A DNA stretch of 23,356 nt from Comamonadaceae bacterium (GCA_947455585.1 CANGOY010000003.1:1-23356), one strand, 5' to 3'. Positions 15,699 through 23,356 are shown, counted from the first letter of the stretch. Notes: generated from the letters alone by a model not told the origin. Program-made: numbers and translations.

Positions 15699-16523
15699 TC
15701 AAACTTGAGCAGCGTGCCAGACTTTTAATGCCTGCACAGTTTGAGCCACATCATGCACGCGCACCAGACGTGCGCCGCGGTCCACAGCCAATACAGCAGC
15801 CGCAACACTGGGCACCATGCGCTGGTCCACCTCACACCCCGTCACAGCACCGATAGAAGACTTACGCGACCAACCCACCAACAAGGGATAGCCCAAGGCC
15901 AGCAACTGGTCTTGATGTGCAAGCAACTCAAAGTTTTGTGCCACTGTTTTGCCAAAGCCCACGCCGGGGTCAAGTGCGATGCGTTCTTGCGTCACCCCCA
16001 TCACCTGCAATGCTTGCGCATGACATTTCAAAAATTCAACAACAGGCTGAATTGAAGAACCTTGCATAGGCAAGGTCTGCATGGTTTGTGGCTCACCATG
16101 CATGTGCATCAAGCAAACACCACAGCTCGCATGCGCAGCTACCACTTGCTGCGCACCCGTCTGACGCAAAGCCCACACATCGTTGATGATGTCTGCACCT
16201 GCATCTAAAACCGCCTGCATCACGCCAGCTTTATAAGTATCGACAGAGATAGGCACATTCAAACGCACCGCTTCGTGCACCACGGGCAACACACGCGCCA
16301 ACTCATCTTCCAGCGACACCGCGGGTGCACCAGGACGGGTGGACTCACCGCCAATGTCCAAAATGTTTGCGCCCTCTTTGAGCAGTTGTTCGCAACGTGC
16401 CAAAGCCGCACGCGTATTGGCGTGTTGGCCACCATCCGAGAATGAGTCGGGCGTGACATTGACGATGCCCATCACCTGTGGCTGGCTCAGGTCAATGCGA
16501 AAACGTGTCGTGTGCCAAAACAT
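15699..16523 (-). CDS. folP: Dihydropteroate synthase
   Basis: Joins p-aminobenzoate to hydroxymethyl-dihydropterin pyrophosphate in folate synthesis and is the target of sulfonamides. It is 274 aa. Pterin-site residues follow E. coli almost one to one: Asn22 (VNVTPDSFSDGG), Asp56 (LDIGGESTRPG), Asp95 (SVDTYK), Asn114, Asp185 (ALDPGVGFGKT), Lys221 (WSRKS), Arg255 and His257 (VRVHDV). The flexible loop ESTRPGA is intact with no insertion near positions linked to sulfonamide resistance, as far as can be judged by eye. GGAG (16529-16532) is 5 bases before the ATG. The terminator hairpin for ftsH ends only 12 bases before its start codon. Confidence 0.96.
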   Translation of the reverse strand: MFWHTTRFRIDLSQPQVMGIVNVTPDSFSDGGQHANTRAALARCEQLLKEGANILDIGGESTRPGAPAVSLEDELARVLPVVHEAVRLNVPISVDTYKAGVMQAVLDAGADIINDVWALRQTGAQQVVAAHASCGVCLMHMHGEPQTMQTLPMQGSSIQPVVEFLKCHAQALQVMGVTQERIALDPGVGFGKTVAQNFELLAHQDQLLALGYPLLVGWSRKSSIGAVTGCEVDQRMVPSVAAAVLAVDRGARLVRVHDVAQTVQALKVWHAAQV

Positions 16524-16535
16524 AAATGCTCCATG

Positions 16536-16557
16536 AAAAACGGGGCTTTCGCCCCGT
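16536..16557 (-). terminator. GAAA-loop intrinsic terminator between ftsH and folP
   Basis: Read on the minus strand, ACGGGGC-GAAA-GCCCCGT forms a perfect 7-bp stem with a GNRA tetraloop (16557 to 16540), followed by five T (16540-16536). It starts 23 bases after the ftsH stop and ends just before the folP ribosome site. It should terminate or strongly attenuate the rlmE-ftsH transcript before folP-glmM. Confidence 0.8.
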
Positions 16558-16580
16558 CTCTGTGTCAGTACCCAACTGCT

Positions 16581-18494
16581 TTAAGCGGCCGTTGGTGCTG
16601 GGTCTGGTTGCACCGTTGGGGTGCCACCACCGCTGTCGCCACCCGAAGGGGTGCGTGGGGTCCAGTCTTTCGGTGGACGAGGCTGGCGACCTTCCATGAT
16701 GTCGTCAATTTGGTCTTTGTCGATGGTTTCCCATTCGAGCAACGCTTTGGCCATGACGTGCATCTTGTCGCTGTTGAATTCAATCAAGCGACGCGCCAAG
16801 TTGTATTGCTCATCAATGATGCGGCGCACTTCCACATCGACCTTTTGCATGGTGGCCTCGGACATGCTGGTGGTCTTGGTGACCGAACGGCCCAAGAACA
16901 CTTCGCCTTCGTTCTCGGCATAAACCATGGGGCCCAAAGCGTCGGTCATGCCGTAGCGGGTCACCATGTCACGGGCGATAGAAGTCGCACGTTCAAAGTC
17001 GTTGCTCGCGCCTGTGGTCATTTGGTTCATGAACACTTCTTCGGCAATACGGCCACCGAACAACATGCTGATTTGGTTCAACATGAATTCCTTGTCATAG
17101 CTGTAGCGGTCTTTCTCGGGCAGGCTCATGGTCACGCCTAATGCGCGGCCGCGAGGAATGATGGTCACTTTATGCACAGGGTCGCACTTGGGCAACAACT
17201 TGCCAATCAAAGCGTGGCCCGACTCGTGATACGCCGTGTTGCGTCGCTCTTCTTCGGGCATGACCATGCTCTTGCGCTCGGGGCCCATCAAGATTTTGTC
17301 TTTGGCTTTTTCAAAGTCGACCATCTCCACCACACGGGCGTTGCGACGTGCGGCCATCAGGGCAGCTTCGTTACACAAGTTGGCCAAGTCAGCACCGCTC
17401 ATGCCGGGCGTGCCGCGTGCAATGACGCTGGCGTTGACGTCTTGGCCAATTGGCACTTTGCGCATGTGCACGTTCAAGATTTGTTCGCGGCCACGGATAT
17501 CGGGCAAGGTCACGTACACCTGACGGTCAAAGCGACCAGGGCGCAACAAAGCGGCATCCAAAATGTCAGGACGGTTGGTGGCAGCGACCACGATGACGCC
17601 GAGGTTGGTTTCGAAACCATCCATCTCGACCAACATTTGGTTCAAAGTTTGTTCGCGTTCGTCGTTACCGCCACCCACGCCGGCACCACGTTGGCGGCCC
17701 ACGGCATCAATCTCGTCAATGAAGATGATGCAAGGTGCGTTCTTTTTGGCGTTCTCAAACATGTCGCGCACGCGGGCTGCGCCCACGCCCACAAACATTT
17801 CCACAAAGTCTGAACCAGAGATGCTGAAGAACGGCACTTTGGCTTCGCCAGCGATGCCTTTGGCCAGCAAAGTTTTACCAGTACCGGGAGGGCCTACCAA
17901 TAGCAAACCGCGGGGGATACGACCACCTAGTTTCTGGAAGCGTTGGGGGTCTTTCAAAAAGTCCACAACTTCTTTGACTTCTTCTTTGGCTTCGTCGCAA
18001 CCGGCCACGTCAGCAAAGGTGACTTGGTTGTTGTTCTCATCCAGCATGCGCGCTTTGCTCTTGCCGAAGCTGAAAGCACCGCCCTTGCCGCCGCCTTGCA
18101 TCTGGCGCATGAAGTACACCCACACGCCAATCAACAGCAACATGGGGCCCCAGCTGACCAACAAGCTCATGAGGAGTGAGCCTTCTTCGCGAGGCTTGAC
18201 GTCAAACTTCACACCATTGGCGATGAGGTCGCCCACCAAACCGCGGTCGAGGTAAGTAGCTGTTGTGCGAATTTTGCGTTCGTCGTTGGTGACAGCTGAA
18301 ATTTCAGTGCCGCCCTGACCTTCTTGGATGGTGGCGGTCTTGATGCGCTTGGCGCGAACTTCCTCAAGGAAGTCCGAATAGCCAAGGTAACCAGAGCCTG
18401 CGCCGGGACGTGTTTCAAACTGTTTGAACACGGTGAACATCACCAAAGCGATGACCAACCAAACAGCGACTTTTGAGAACCATTGATTATTCAA
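16581..18494 (-). CDS. ftsH: ATP-dependent zinc metalloprotease FtsH
   Basis: Membrane-anchored AAA+ protease that degrades misfolded membrane proteins and short-lived regulators such as sigma32 and LpxC. It is 637 aa. TM1 is at about residues 8-24, then a periplasmic domain, TM2 at 109-128, Walker A GPPGTGKT at 201-208, Walker B IIFIDEID (Asp260, Glu261), the second region of homology through ATNRPDILDAALLRPGRFDR, and the zinc site HESGH (His423, Glu424, His427) with an acidic ligand near Asp499. The C-terminal tail is Pro/Gly rich. The start is a TTG at 18494: it gives the normal N-terminus MNNQWFSKVAVWL, and GGAG lies 6 bases before it. A sigma32-like promoter sits just upstream, and a terminator follows the gene. 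Confidence 0.98.
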   Translation of the reverse strand: MNNQWFSKVAVWLVIALVMFTVFKQFETRPGAGSGYLGYSDFLEEVRAKRIKTATIQEGQGGTEISAVTNDERKIRTTATYLDRGLVGDLIANGVKFDVKPREEGSLLMSLLVSWGPMLLLIGVWVYFMRQMQGGGKGGAFSFGKSKARMLDENNNQVTFADVAGCDEAKEEVKEVVDFLKDPQRFQKLGGRIPRGLLLVGPPGTGKTLLAKGIAGEAKVPFFSISGSDFVEMFVGVGAARVRDMFENAKKNAPCIIFIDEIDAVGRQRGAGVGGGNDEREQTLNQMLVEMDGFETNLGVIVVAATNRPDILDAALLRPGRFDRQVYVTLPDIRGREQILNVHMRKVPIGQDVNASVIARGTPGMSGADLANLCNEAALMAARRNARVVEMVDFEKAKDKILMGPERKSMVMPEEERRNTAYHESGHALIGKLLPKCDPVHKVTIIPRGRALGVTMSLPEKDRYSYDKEFMLNQISMLFGGRIAEEVFMNQMTTGASNDFERATSIARDMVTRYGMTDALGPMVYAENEGEVFLGRSVTKTTSMSEATMQKVDVEVRRIIDEQYNLARRLIEFNSDKMHVMAKALLEWETIDKDQIDDIMEGRQPRPPKDWTPRTPSGGDSGGGTPTVQPDPAPTAA

Positions 18495-18531
18495 TGTGGG
18501 CTCCGAAATAAAAAGAGTACGAGATGTACTG

Positions 18532-18559
18532 AGGTGGGTCTGATTTTAGGCGTTTCAAG
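18532..18559 (-). promoter_or_regulatory. Candidate sigma32 (heat-shock) promoter of ftsH
   Basis: On the minus strand a perfect CTTGAAA (18559-18553) is followed after 13 bases by ACCCACCT (18539-18532), which matches five of the seven fixed bases of the sigma32 -10 (CCCCATNT). Transcription would start near 18525, about 30 bases before the TTG start. E. coli ftsH is part of a sigma32-regulated transcript, which agrees, but here the match is by eye only. Confidence 0.5.
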
Positions 18560-18600
18560 CACTCAACTCGCTTTATTCAAGCGTTCAGGCCTTATGAAAC

Positions 18601-19275
18601 TCAAGGATTTGCTGAAACGCGACTTTTCACACCCATACCAACCAAAAAGGTTTCACTTGATTTGTCACGACTGGCCTTGGGCTTGATGGGCTTGACCACG
18701 CGAAAGGTGCTTTTGAAAAGGGTCACCAAATCGCTATAGCCGCTGCCGTGAAAGAGCTTGACCACCAAAGCACCATCGTCTTTGAGGTGTTTTTGCGCAA
18801 AGTCAACGGCCAGCTCAATCAAATGGGCAATGCGGGTGGCGTCAGTCGACTCAATGCCGCTCAGATTGGGCGCCATGTCAGACACCACCACGTCCACGAT
18901 GCGGCCTTCTAAGGCCGCTTCCAGCTGCGCCAAGACATCTTCCTCACGGAAGTCGCCCTGAATGAAGGTGACGCCCTCTACGGGCTCCATGGGAAGAATA
19001 TCCAAACCAATGATGGTGCCGTTCAAAGTGCCCGCTGCAGCGCCCGTGGGCGACATGCGTCGGCGCAGGTATTGGCACCACGCACCGGGGGCGCAACCCA
19101 AGTCAACCACCACGTTGCCAGGCTTGACAAGACTGAGCTGCTCGTCAATTTCTTTGAGCTTGTATGCCGCACGCGCACGGTAGCCCTCTTTTTGGGCCAA
19201 CTTGACGTAAGTGTCGTTCACATGGTCGTTCAACCATGTTTTGTTGACTTTTTTGCTTTTAGTTTTAGCTTTCAA
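18601..19275 (-). CDS. rlmE: 23S rRNA (uridine-2'-O)-methyltransferase RlmE
   Basis: S-adenosylmethionine-dependent methylase that modifies U2552 of 23S rRNA late in 50S assembly; a heat-shock protein (FtsJ/RrmJ) in E. coli. It is 224 aa from the TTG at 19275. The frame opens further upstream, but that extension would run across the yhbY start, and AAAGG 6 bases before the TTG supports this choice. The SAM loop VVVDLGCAPGAWCQYL (55-70) and the K-D-K-E catalytic tetrad are present: Lys39 (RAAYKLKEID), Asp133 (VSDMAPNLSG), Lys173 (VVKLFHG) and Glu208 (SSETFLVG). An insertion TGAAAGTLNG near residue 77-86 lengthens it relative to E. coli (209 aa). ftsH follows after 106 bases, and yhbY is divergent. 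Confidence 0.96.
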   Translation of the reverse strand: MKAKTKSKKVNKTWLNDHVNDTYVKLAQKEGYRARAAYKLKEIDEQLSLVKPGNVVVDLGCAPGAWCQYLRRRMSPTGAAAGTLNGTIIGLDILPMEPVEGVTFIQGDFREEDVLAQLEAALEGRIVDVVVSDMAPNLSGIESTDATRIAHLIELAVDFAQKHLKDDGALVVKLFHGSGYSDLVTLFKSTFRVVKPIKPKASRDKSSETFLVGMGVKSRVSANP

Positions 19276-19297
19276 TTCATACCTTTGAGGGAGCGGG

Positions 19298-19304
19298 GAT
19301 AATA
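19298..19304. promoter_or_regulatory. Overlapping opposed -10 elements between rlmE and yhbY
   Basis: Within the 34-base gap the sequence GGGATAATACCC holds GATAAT on the plus strand (19298-19303) and TATTAT on the minus strand (19304-19299), each five of six matches to TATAAT. Minus transcription would start near 19292, giving rlmE a leader of about 17 bases with AAAGG. Plus transcription would start near 19310, the first base of the yhbY ATG. No convincing -35 was seen. The symmetry is observed, while promoter use is inferred. Confidence 0.4.
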
Positions 19305-19309
19305 CCCGT

Positions 19310-19783
19310 ATGTCCGCAATACAACTCACACCTGCTCAACGCAAAATTCACCGCGCCGAAGCGCACCACTTAGACCCTGTCGTGATGATTGGCAACGATG
19401 GTTTAACGCCTGCCGTCATCAAAGAAGCCGAGATGGCGCTCAACGCCCACGGCCTCATCAAAATCCGCGTGTTGGGCGACGACCGCCAAGCACGCGAAGC
19501 CATGTTTGTGGCTTTGGCCGACCAACTGAGCGCAGCACCTATTCAACACATTGGCAAGCTGTTTGTGTTGTGGCGTCCACGCGCTGAAAAAGAACGCACC
19601 GCCGACGAAGACCGCATGGCTGGCCCGCGCGATGTCAAAGTGCTCAAGTACAGCAGCCGTGGCGGCCAACGCCCTGAAGTGAAAACTTTGCGCGTGCTGG
19701 GCAACCAACGCCTGACCTCTGGCGGTCAAGTCAAACGCGCTAAACCGAAAAAGATTTCGGTTAAAAAACGCACACTGGGTTAA
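19310..19783 (+). CDS. yhbY: YhbY-type CRM-domain RNA-binding protein with basic C-terminal extension
   Basis: Ribosome-assembly RNA-binding protein of the CRS1/YhbY family, associated with pre-50S particles. The CRM domain occupies about residues 5-93, with the GxxG-type loop IGNDGLTPAVIKEAE, then HGLIKIRV and IGKLFVLWRP. The protein is 157 aa while E. coli YhbY is 97: an extra ~60 residues are strongly basic (KYSSRGGQRPEVKTLRVLGN, then KRAKPKKISVKKR) and may add RNA contacts. The ATG at 19310 has no Shine-Dalgarno at proper spacing; a GATAAT ends 6 bases upstream, so the mRNA may be leaderless. Its TAA shares the palindrome TTAA with the stop of the convergent DUF4149 gene. Confidence 0.93.
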   Translation: MSAIQLTPAQRKIHRAEAHHLDPVVMIGNDGLTPAVIKEAEMALNAHGLIKIRVLGDDRQAREAMFVALADQLSAAPIQHIGKLFVLWRPRAEKERTADEDRMAGPRDVKVLKYSSRGGQRPEVKTLRVLGNQRLTSGGQVKRAKPKKISVKKRTLG

Positions 19784-20214
19784 TCGGTTTGCACAGGGCC
19801 TGCTGCAATGGCAGGCTCTGGATTCGCAGGGCACAGTGACCAAAGCACCTTGCCAGCACACAACCACTGCAACACATAGAACGCAGAGCCTAAGTTGTGC
19901 CACAAAGCCAAGTTGTCTCGGGCCATGATGTGAGGTTTCACAGCCAACTCAATCAGCAAAGCCAACAACATGCCCGCAATCACCCAAGGCGACGGCGTGT
20001 AGGCTTGGTATAAATTTTGACGCTTGGCGGCCAACAAAATCAGAACGCCGCAAGCCACTGCCAACCATGTTTGGGCACTGAATAATTTGGCAGCCATCTG
20101 ACCCGCGATAGCCGGTGTTTCCAAATGCACAAACAGCATGGGCACCACCATGAGGCCCACTACAGTGAGGCTGCCCCACCACAGCGCAGTCAAAAAGATT
20201 TGTAGCCGCGCCAT
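19780..20214 (-). CDS. DUF4149 (TMEM205-like) inner-membrane protein
   Basis: Small membrane protein of unknown function, 144 aa with four hydrophobic helices at roughly residues 8-30, 47-63, 74-92 and 104-124. The N-terminal pattern LTALWWGSLTVVGLMVVPMLF, followed by AGQMAAKLFSAQTW, is typical of DUF4149 proteins. It starts 9 bases after the greA stop with no clear Shine-Dalgarno, so it is probably coupled to greA in a carB-greA-DUF4149 transcript. It ends over the last bases of yhbY on the other strand; no terminator separates them. Its position next to greA is common in betaproteobacteria, but its role is unknown. Confidence 0.8.
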   Translation of the reverse strand: MARLQIFLTALWWGSLTVVGLMVVPMLFVHLETPAIAGQMAAKLFSAQTWLAVACGVLILLAAKRQNLYQAYTPSPWVIAGMLLALLIELAVKPHIMARDNLALWHNLGSAFYVLQWLCAGKVLWSLCPANPEPAIAAGPVQTD

Positions 20215-20223
20215 GTTAGGGGT

Positions 20224-20700
20224 TTAGAGGTAAGAGACCTTGACCACTTCGTAGTGCTTCACACCGCCTGGTGCTTGCACTTCGGCCACATCGCCCTCTT
20301 CTTTGCCAATCAATGCACGGGCAATCGGGCTGCTGATGTTGATGAGGCCAAACTTCAAATCGGCTTCGTCTTCGCCCACGATTTGATAGGTGACTTTGTC
20401 ACCTGTTTCCTCTTCTTCCAACTCCACCGTGGCACCAAACACCACACGACCACCCGCATCAAGCTCGGTCGGGTCAATGATTTTGGCCACCGACAACTTG
20501 CCTTCAATTTCTTGAATTCGGCCTTCAATGAAACCTTGGCGGTCTTTGGCGGCGTCGTATTCGGCGTTCTCGCTCAAGTCTCCTTGAGCGCGTGCTTCTG
20601 CAATCGCTGCAATGACGGAGGGACGTTCAACGGTTTTGAGTTTGTGCAACTCGTCTTTGAGCTTCTCTGCGCCACGCTTGGTAATGGGAACTGTACTCAT
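20224..20700 (-). CDS. greA: Transcription elongation factor GreA
   Basis: Rescues backtracked RNA polymerase by stimulating cleavage of the 3' RNA end through the secondary channel. It is 158 aa, the standard length. The N-terminal coiled-coil hairpin carries the acidic tip Asp41 and Glu44 in GDLSENAEYDAAK. The C-terminal FKBP-like domain includes VVFGATVELE, YQIVGEDEAD and the family ending ISSPIARALIGKEEGDVAEV. AAAGGA is 6 bases before the ATG. It lies 19 bases after carB and 9 before the DUF4149 gene, so all three are likely co-transcribed. Confidence 0.98.
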   Translation of the reverse strand: MSTVPITKRGAEKLKDELHKLKTVERPSVIAAIAEARAQGDLSENAEYDAAKDRQGFIEGRIQEIEGKLSVAKIIDPTELDAGGRVVFGATVELEEEETGDKVTYQIVGEDEADLKFGLINISSPIARALIGKEEGDVAEVQAPGGVKHYEVVKVSYL

Positions 20701-20719
20701 GGTGTGTCCTTTGGCCGTC

Positions 20720-23356
20720 TTAATTGGCTGTCAACTGTGCGTGCATTTCCTGCACAGAAATGACATCCAACTTGTCCATGTACTTCATGCCTTCCACAGC
20801 CGCTTCTGCGCCTGCGATGGTGGTGAAAGTGGTCACACGGTTGAGCAATGCCGAGGTGCGAATGTGGCGTGAATCAGCAATCGCATTGCGACGTTCTTCC
20901 ACGGTGTTGATGACCAACACAACTTCGTTGTTCTTGATGCTGTCCACAATGTGTGGGCGGCCTTCGGTCACTTTGTTCACGACATCGCAAGCCACACCGG
21001 CTTCCACAATGGCAGACGCTGTGCCCTTGGTCGCAATCAACTCAAAACCCAAAGCAGACAACTGACGCGCCACTTCAATGACGCGAGGCTTGTCGTTGTT
21101 CTTCACGGAGATGAACACCTTGCCTGTAGATCGACCATCGGCATCACGTGGGCGTGGCAGCTTGGTGCCTGCACCCAGCTGGCTCTTGACAAAGGCTTCG
21201 CCAAATGTTTTGCCCACACCCATGACTTCGCCGGTGGACTTCATCTCTGGGCCAAGAATCGTATCGACACCAGGGAACTTCACGAACGGGAACACCGCTT
21301 CTTTCACGCTGAAATAAGGTGGCGTAACTTCTTTGGTGATGCCCTGTGATGCCAATGTTTGACCCGCCATGCAACGCGCCGCGACCTTGGCCAACTGGAT
21401 GCCAGTGGCTTTGGATACGTAAGGCACGGTGCGCGAGGCACGTGGGTTGACTTCCAGCACATAGATGACATCTTTGCCGTCCACGTGTTGAATGGCGAAC
21501 TGCACGTTCATCAAGCCAACGACCTTCAACGCACCCGCCATCGCGGCGGATTGGCGCTTGAGTTCGTTGACGGTCTCAGTCGATAACGAATAAGGGGGCA
21601 ACGAGCAAGCCGAGTCGCCGCTGTGCACGCCCGCTTGTTCGATGTGTTCCATCACGCCACCGATGAAGGTCTTGCCTTCGGGGTCACGCAAACAGTCCAC
21701 ATCGCACTCGATCGCGTCATTCAAGAAACGGTCGAGCAACACAGGTGAATCGTGCGACACCTTGACCGCTTCGCGCATGTAGCGCTCAAGGTCGCGTTGC
21801 TCATGTACGATTTCCATGGCGCGGCCACCCAGGACGTAGCTGGGGCGCACCACCAAGGGGTAACCCAAGGCAGCGGCTTTTTCCAAAGCTTCTGGCTCGG
21901 TACGTGCCGTGGCGTTTGGCGGTTGGCGCAGACCGAGATCGTGCAACAACTTTTGGAAACGCTCACGGTCTTCGGCCGCATCGATCATGTCAGGGCTGGT
22001 GCCGATGATGGGCACGCCTGCCGCTTCCAAATCGAGCGCCAACTTCAAAGGCGTTTGACCACCGTATTGAACGATGACGCCGGTTGGTTTTTCTTTGTCG
22101 ACGATTTCCAGAACGTCTTCAAGCGTCAATGGCTCGAAGTACAAACGGTCAGAAGTGTCGTAGTCGGTCGACACAGTTTCTGGGTTGCAGTTGACCATGA
22201 TGGTTTCATAGCCGTCTTCGCGCATGGCGAGCGCGGCGTGAACGCAGCAGTAGTCAAACTCAATGCCTTGGCCAATGCGGTTAGGACCGCCGCCAAGCAC
22301 CATGATTTTTTTGTTGTTGGTGGGTTCGGCTTCGCACTCGGCGTCGCCCACTCCGAAAGCGTTGCCATTACCTTCGTAGCACGAGTACATGTAGGCGGTG
22401 TCGGTCGAGAACTCGGCCGCGCAGGTGTCCACGCGTTTATAAACAGGGCGAATGTTGAGTTCATGGCGACGTGCGCGCACCACGTGCTCGGTGGTTTTGA
22501 GCAACTTGGCCAAACGACGGTCTGAGAAGCCCTTCTTTTTCAAGGCGCGCAACTCATCAGCCGTGATGGCTTCGAGCGTCGTGGTTTCAACTTCAAGTTC
22601 AATCTTCACGATTTCTTCGATTTGCACCAAGAACCAAGGGTCGATTTTGGTCAAGGCAAACACCTCATCCACGCTGAGGCCCATGGCGAAGGCATCGCCC
22701 ACGTACCAAATGCGCTCGGGGCCGGGTTCGCCCAGTTCCTTTTCGAGCACTTCGCGGTCTTGTGTTTTTTCGTTCATGCCGTCCACGCCCACTTCCAAAC
22801 CGCGCAGGGCTTTTTGGAAGGACTCTTGGAAGGTACGACCCATGGCCATCACCTCGCCCACCGATTTCATTTGGGTGGTCAAGCGGCTGTCAGCAGTGGG
22901 GAATTTTTCGAAAGCAAAACGTGGAATCTTGGTGACCACGTAATCAATCGAAGGTTCGAACGACGCAGGCGTAGCACCGCCCGTGATGTCGTTGCGCAAC
23001 TCGTCGAGGGTGTAGCCCACAGCCAGCTTGGCTGCAACTTTAGCGATGGGGAAGCCAGTAGCTTTAGAAGCCAACGCAGATGAACGCGACACGCGTGGGT
23101 TCATCTCAATGACGACCATGCGGCCGTCTTTCGGATTGATGGAGAACTGAACGTTTGAGCCGCCAGTATCCACACCAATTTCACGCAACACAGCCAAAGA
23201 GGCATTACGCAAAATTTGGTATTCCTTGTCGGTCAAGGTTTGTGCGGGCGCCACGGTGATGGAGTCACCGGTGTGCACACCCATGGGGTCCAAGTTTTCA
23301 ATCGAGCAAATGATGATGCAGTTGTCCGCCTTGTCGCGCACCACTTCCATCTCGTA
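20720..23356 (-). CDS. carB: Carbamoyl-phosphate synthase large subunit, C-terminal ~80% (runs off right edge)
   Basis: Makes carbamoyl phosphate for arginine and pyrimidine synthesis together with CarA. About 878 residues are visible of roughly 1,075; the first ~200, including the start of the carboxyphosphate ATP-grasp domain, are beyond the window. Visible in order are the rest of ATP-grasp 1 (SIENLDPMGVHTGDSITVAP, EMNPRVSRSSALASKATG), the oligomerisation domain (RRLAKLLKTTEHVVRARR), ATP-grasp 2 (VLGGGPNRIGQGIEFDYCC, VVRPSYVLGGRAMEIV, EVNPRASRTVPYVSKATG) and the C-terminal MGS-like allosteric domain (VFISVKNNDKPRVIEVA, then NNEVVLVINT). The reading frame is intact. greA follows after 19 bases. 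Confidence 0.98.
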   Translation of the reverse strand, partial: YEMEVVRDKADNCIIICSIENLDPMGVHTGDSITVAPAQTLTDKEYQILRNASLAVLREIGVDTGGSNVQFSINPKDGRMVVIEMNPRVSRSSALASKATGFPIAKVAAKLAVGYTLDELRNDITGGATPASFEPSIDYVVTKIPRFAFEKFPTADSRLTTQMKSVGEVMAMGRTFQESFQKALRGLEVGVDGMNEKTQDREVLEKELGEPGPERIWYVGDAFAMGLSVDEVFALTKIDPWFLVQIEEIVKIELEVETTTLEAITADELRALKKKGFSDRRLAKLLKTTEHVVRARRHELNIRPVYKRVDTCAAEFSTDTAYMYSCYEGNGNAFGVGDAECEAEPTNNKKIMVLGGGPNRIGQGIEFDYCCVHAALAMREDGYETIMVNCNPETVSTDYDTSDRLYFEPLTLEDVLEIVDKEKPTGVIVQYGGQTPLKLALDLEAAGVPIIGTSPDMIDAAEDRERFQKLLHDLGLRQPPNATARTEPEALEKAAALGYPLVVRPSYVLGGRAMEIVHEQRDLERYMREAVKVSHDSPVLLDRFLNDAIECDVDCLRDPEGKTFIGGVMEHIEQAGVHSGDSACSLPPYSLSTETVNELKRQSAAMAGALKVVGLMNVQFAIQHVDGKDVIYVLEVNPRASRTVPYVSKATGIQLAKVAARCMAGQTLASQGITKEVTPPYFSVKEAVFPFVKFPGVDTILGPEMKSTGEVMGVGKTFGEAFVKSQLGAGTKLPRPRDADGRSTGKVFISVKNNDKPRVIEVARQLSALGFELIATKGTASAIVEAGVACDVVNKVTEGRPHIVDSIKNNEVVLVINTVEERRNAIADSRHIRTSALLNRVTTFTTIAGAEAAVEGMKYMDKLDVISVQEMHAQLTAN

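Noticed and set aside
19743..19762. Inverted repeat AACCGAAA-AAGA-TTTCGGTT at the end of yhbY as a terminator
   Set aside because: It is inside the coding sequence and followed on the plus strand by an A run; on the minus strand the T run precedes rather than follows the stem, so it fits neither direction.
21752..22525. 257-residue open frame opposite carB, and similar frames of 200-250 residues opposite ftsH and glmM
   Set aside because: All lie wholly inside conserved genes in the complementary frame and show no recognisable motifs; they are by-products of codon bias.

Overview
The window is a chromosomal segment of a Gram-negative betaproteobacterium, most likely Burkholderiales, family Comamonadaceae (Limnohabitans/Rhodoferax-like). 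This rests on protein style, moderately high GC and the gene orders pyrG-kdsA-eno-ftsB and carB-greA/yhbY/rlmE-ftsH-folP-glmM. The genus is a guess. Coding density is very high: no gene-free stretch exceeds about 110 bases, and I saw no tRNA, rRNA, CRISPR array, insertion sequence, prophage or plasmid signature.

Layout. Positions 1-371 (-) hold the start of coaBC, divergent from a plus-strand run pyrG-kdsA-eno-ftsB-pnuC-nicotinamide riboside kinase (441-5834): CTP synthesis, a Kdo precursor step, glycolysis, the divisome, and a two-gene NAD-precursor salvage module. Facing it is a minus pair, gamma-carbonic-anhydrase-like protein then Hsp33 (7339-5841). DUF455 ferritin-like (+), XerD (-) and an AEC transporter (+) follow. 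Next come ribosomal protein L31 type B with a clear terminator, a large GT-C-like membrane protein and a MATE transporter (all +). From 13593 to the end almost everything is on the minus strand: an exported barrel-like protein, glmM, folP, ftsH, rlmE, then (beyond plus-strand yhbY) a DUF4149 membrane protein, greA and carB, which runs off the right edge.

The genes are mainly housekeeping: nucleotides (pyrG, carB), envelope precursors (kdsA, glmM), folate (folP), proteostasis (ftsH, hslO), ribosome assembly (rlmE, yhbY, rpmE2), transcription elongation (greA), chromosome resolution (xerD) and division (ftsB). Many neighbours overlap or touch at start/stop codons (GTGA, ATGA, TGATG, TTAA), indicating translational coupling or tight convergent packing.

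I found no convincing new multi-gene system. The best second-look items are regulatory: two divergent pairs (7339/7379 and 19275/19310) whose short gaps each contain a near-symmetric -10 readable on both strands, with the plus-strand gene possibly leaderless; a sigma32-like promoter directly before ftsH; a GAAA-loop terminator wedged between ftsH and folP; and an 8-bp palindrome in the pyrG leader. Protein-level points are a KdsA with the full metal-ligand set, a riboside kinase with a Cys/His tail, and a YhbY with a long basic extension.
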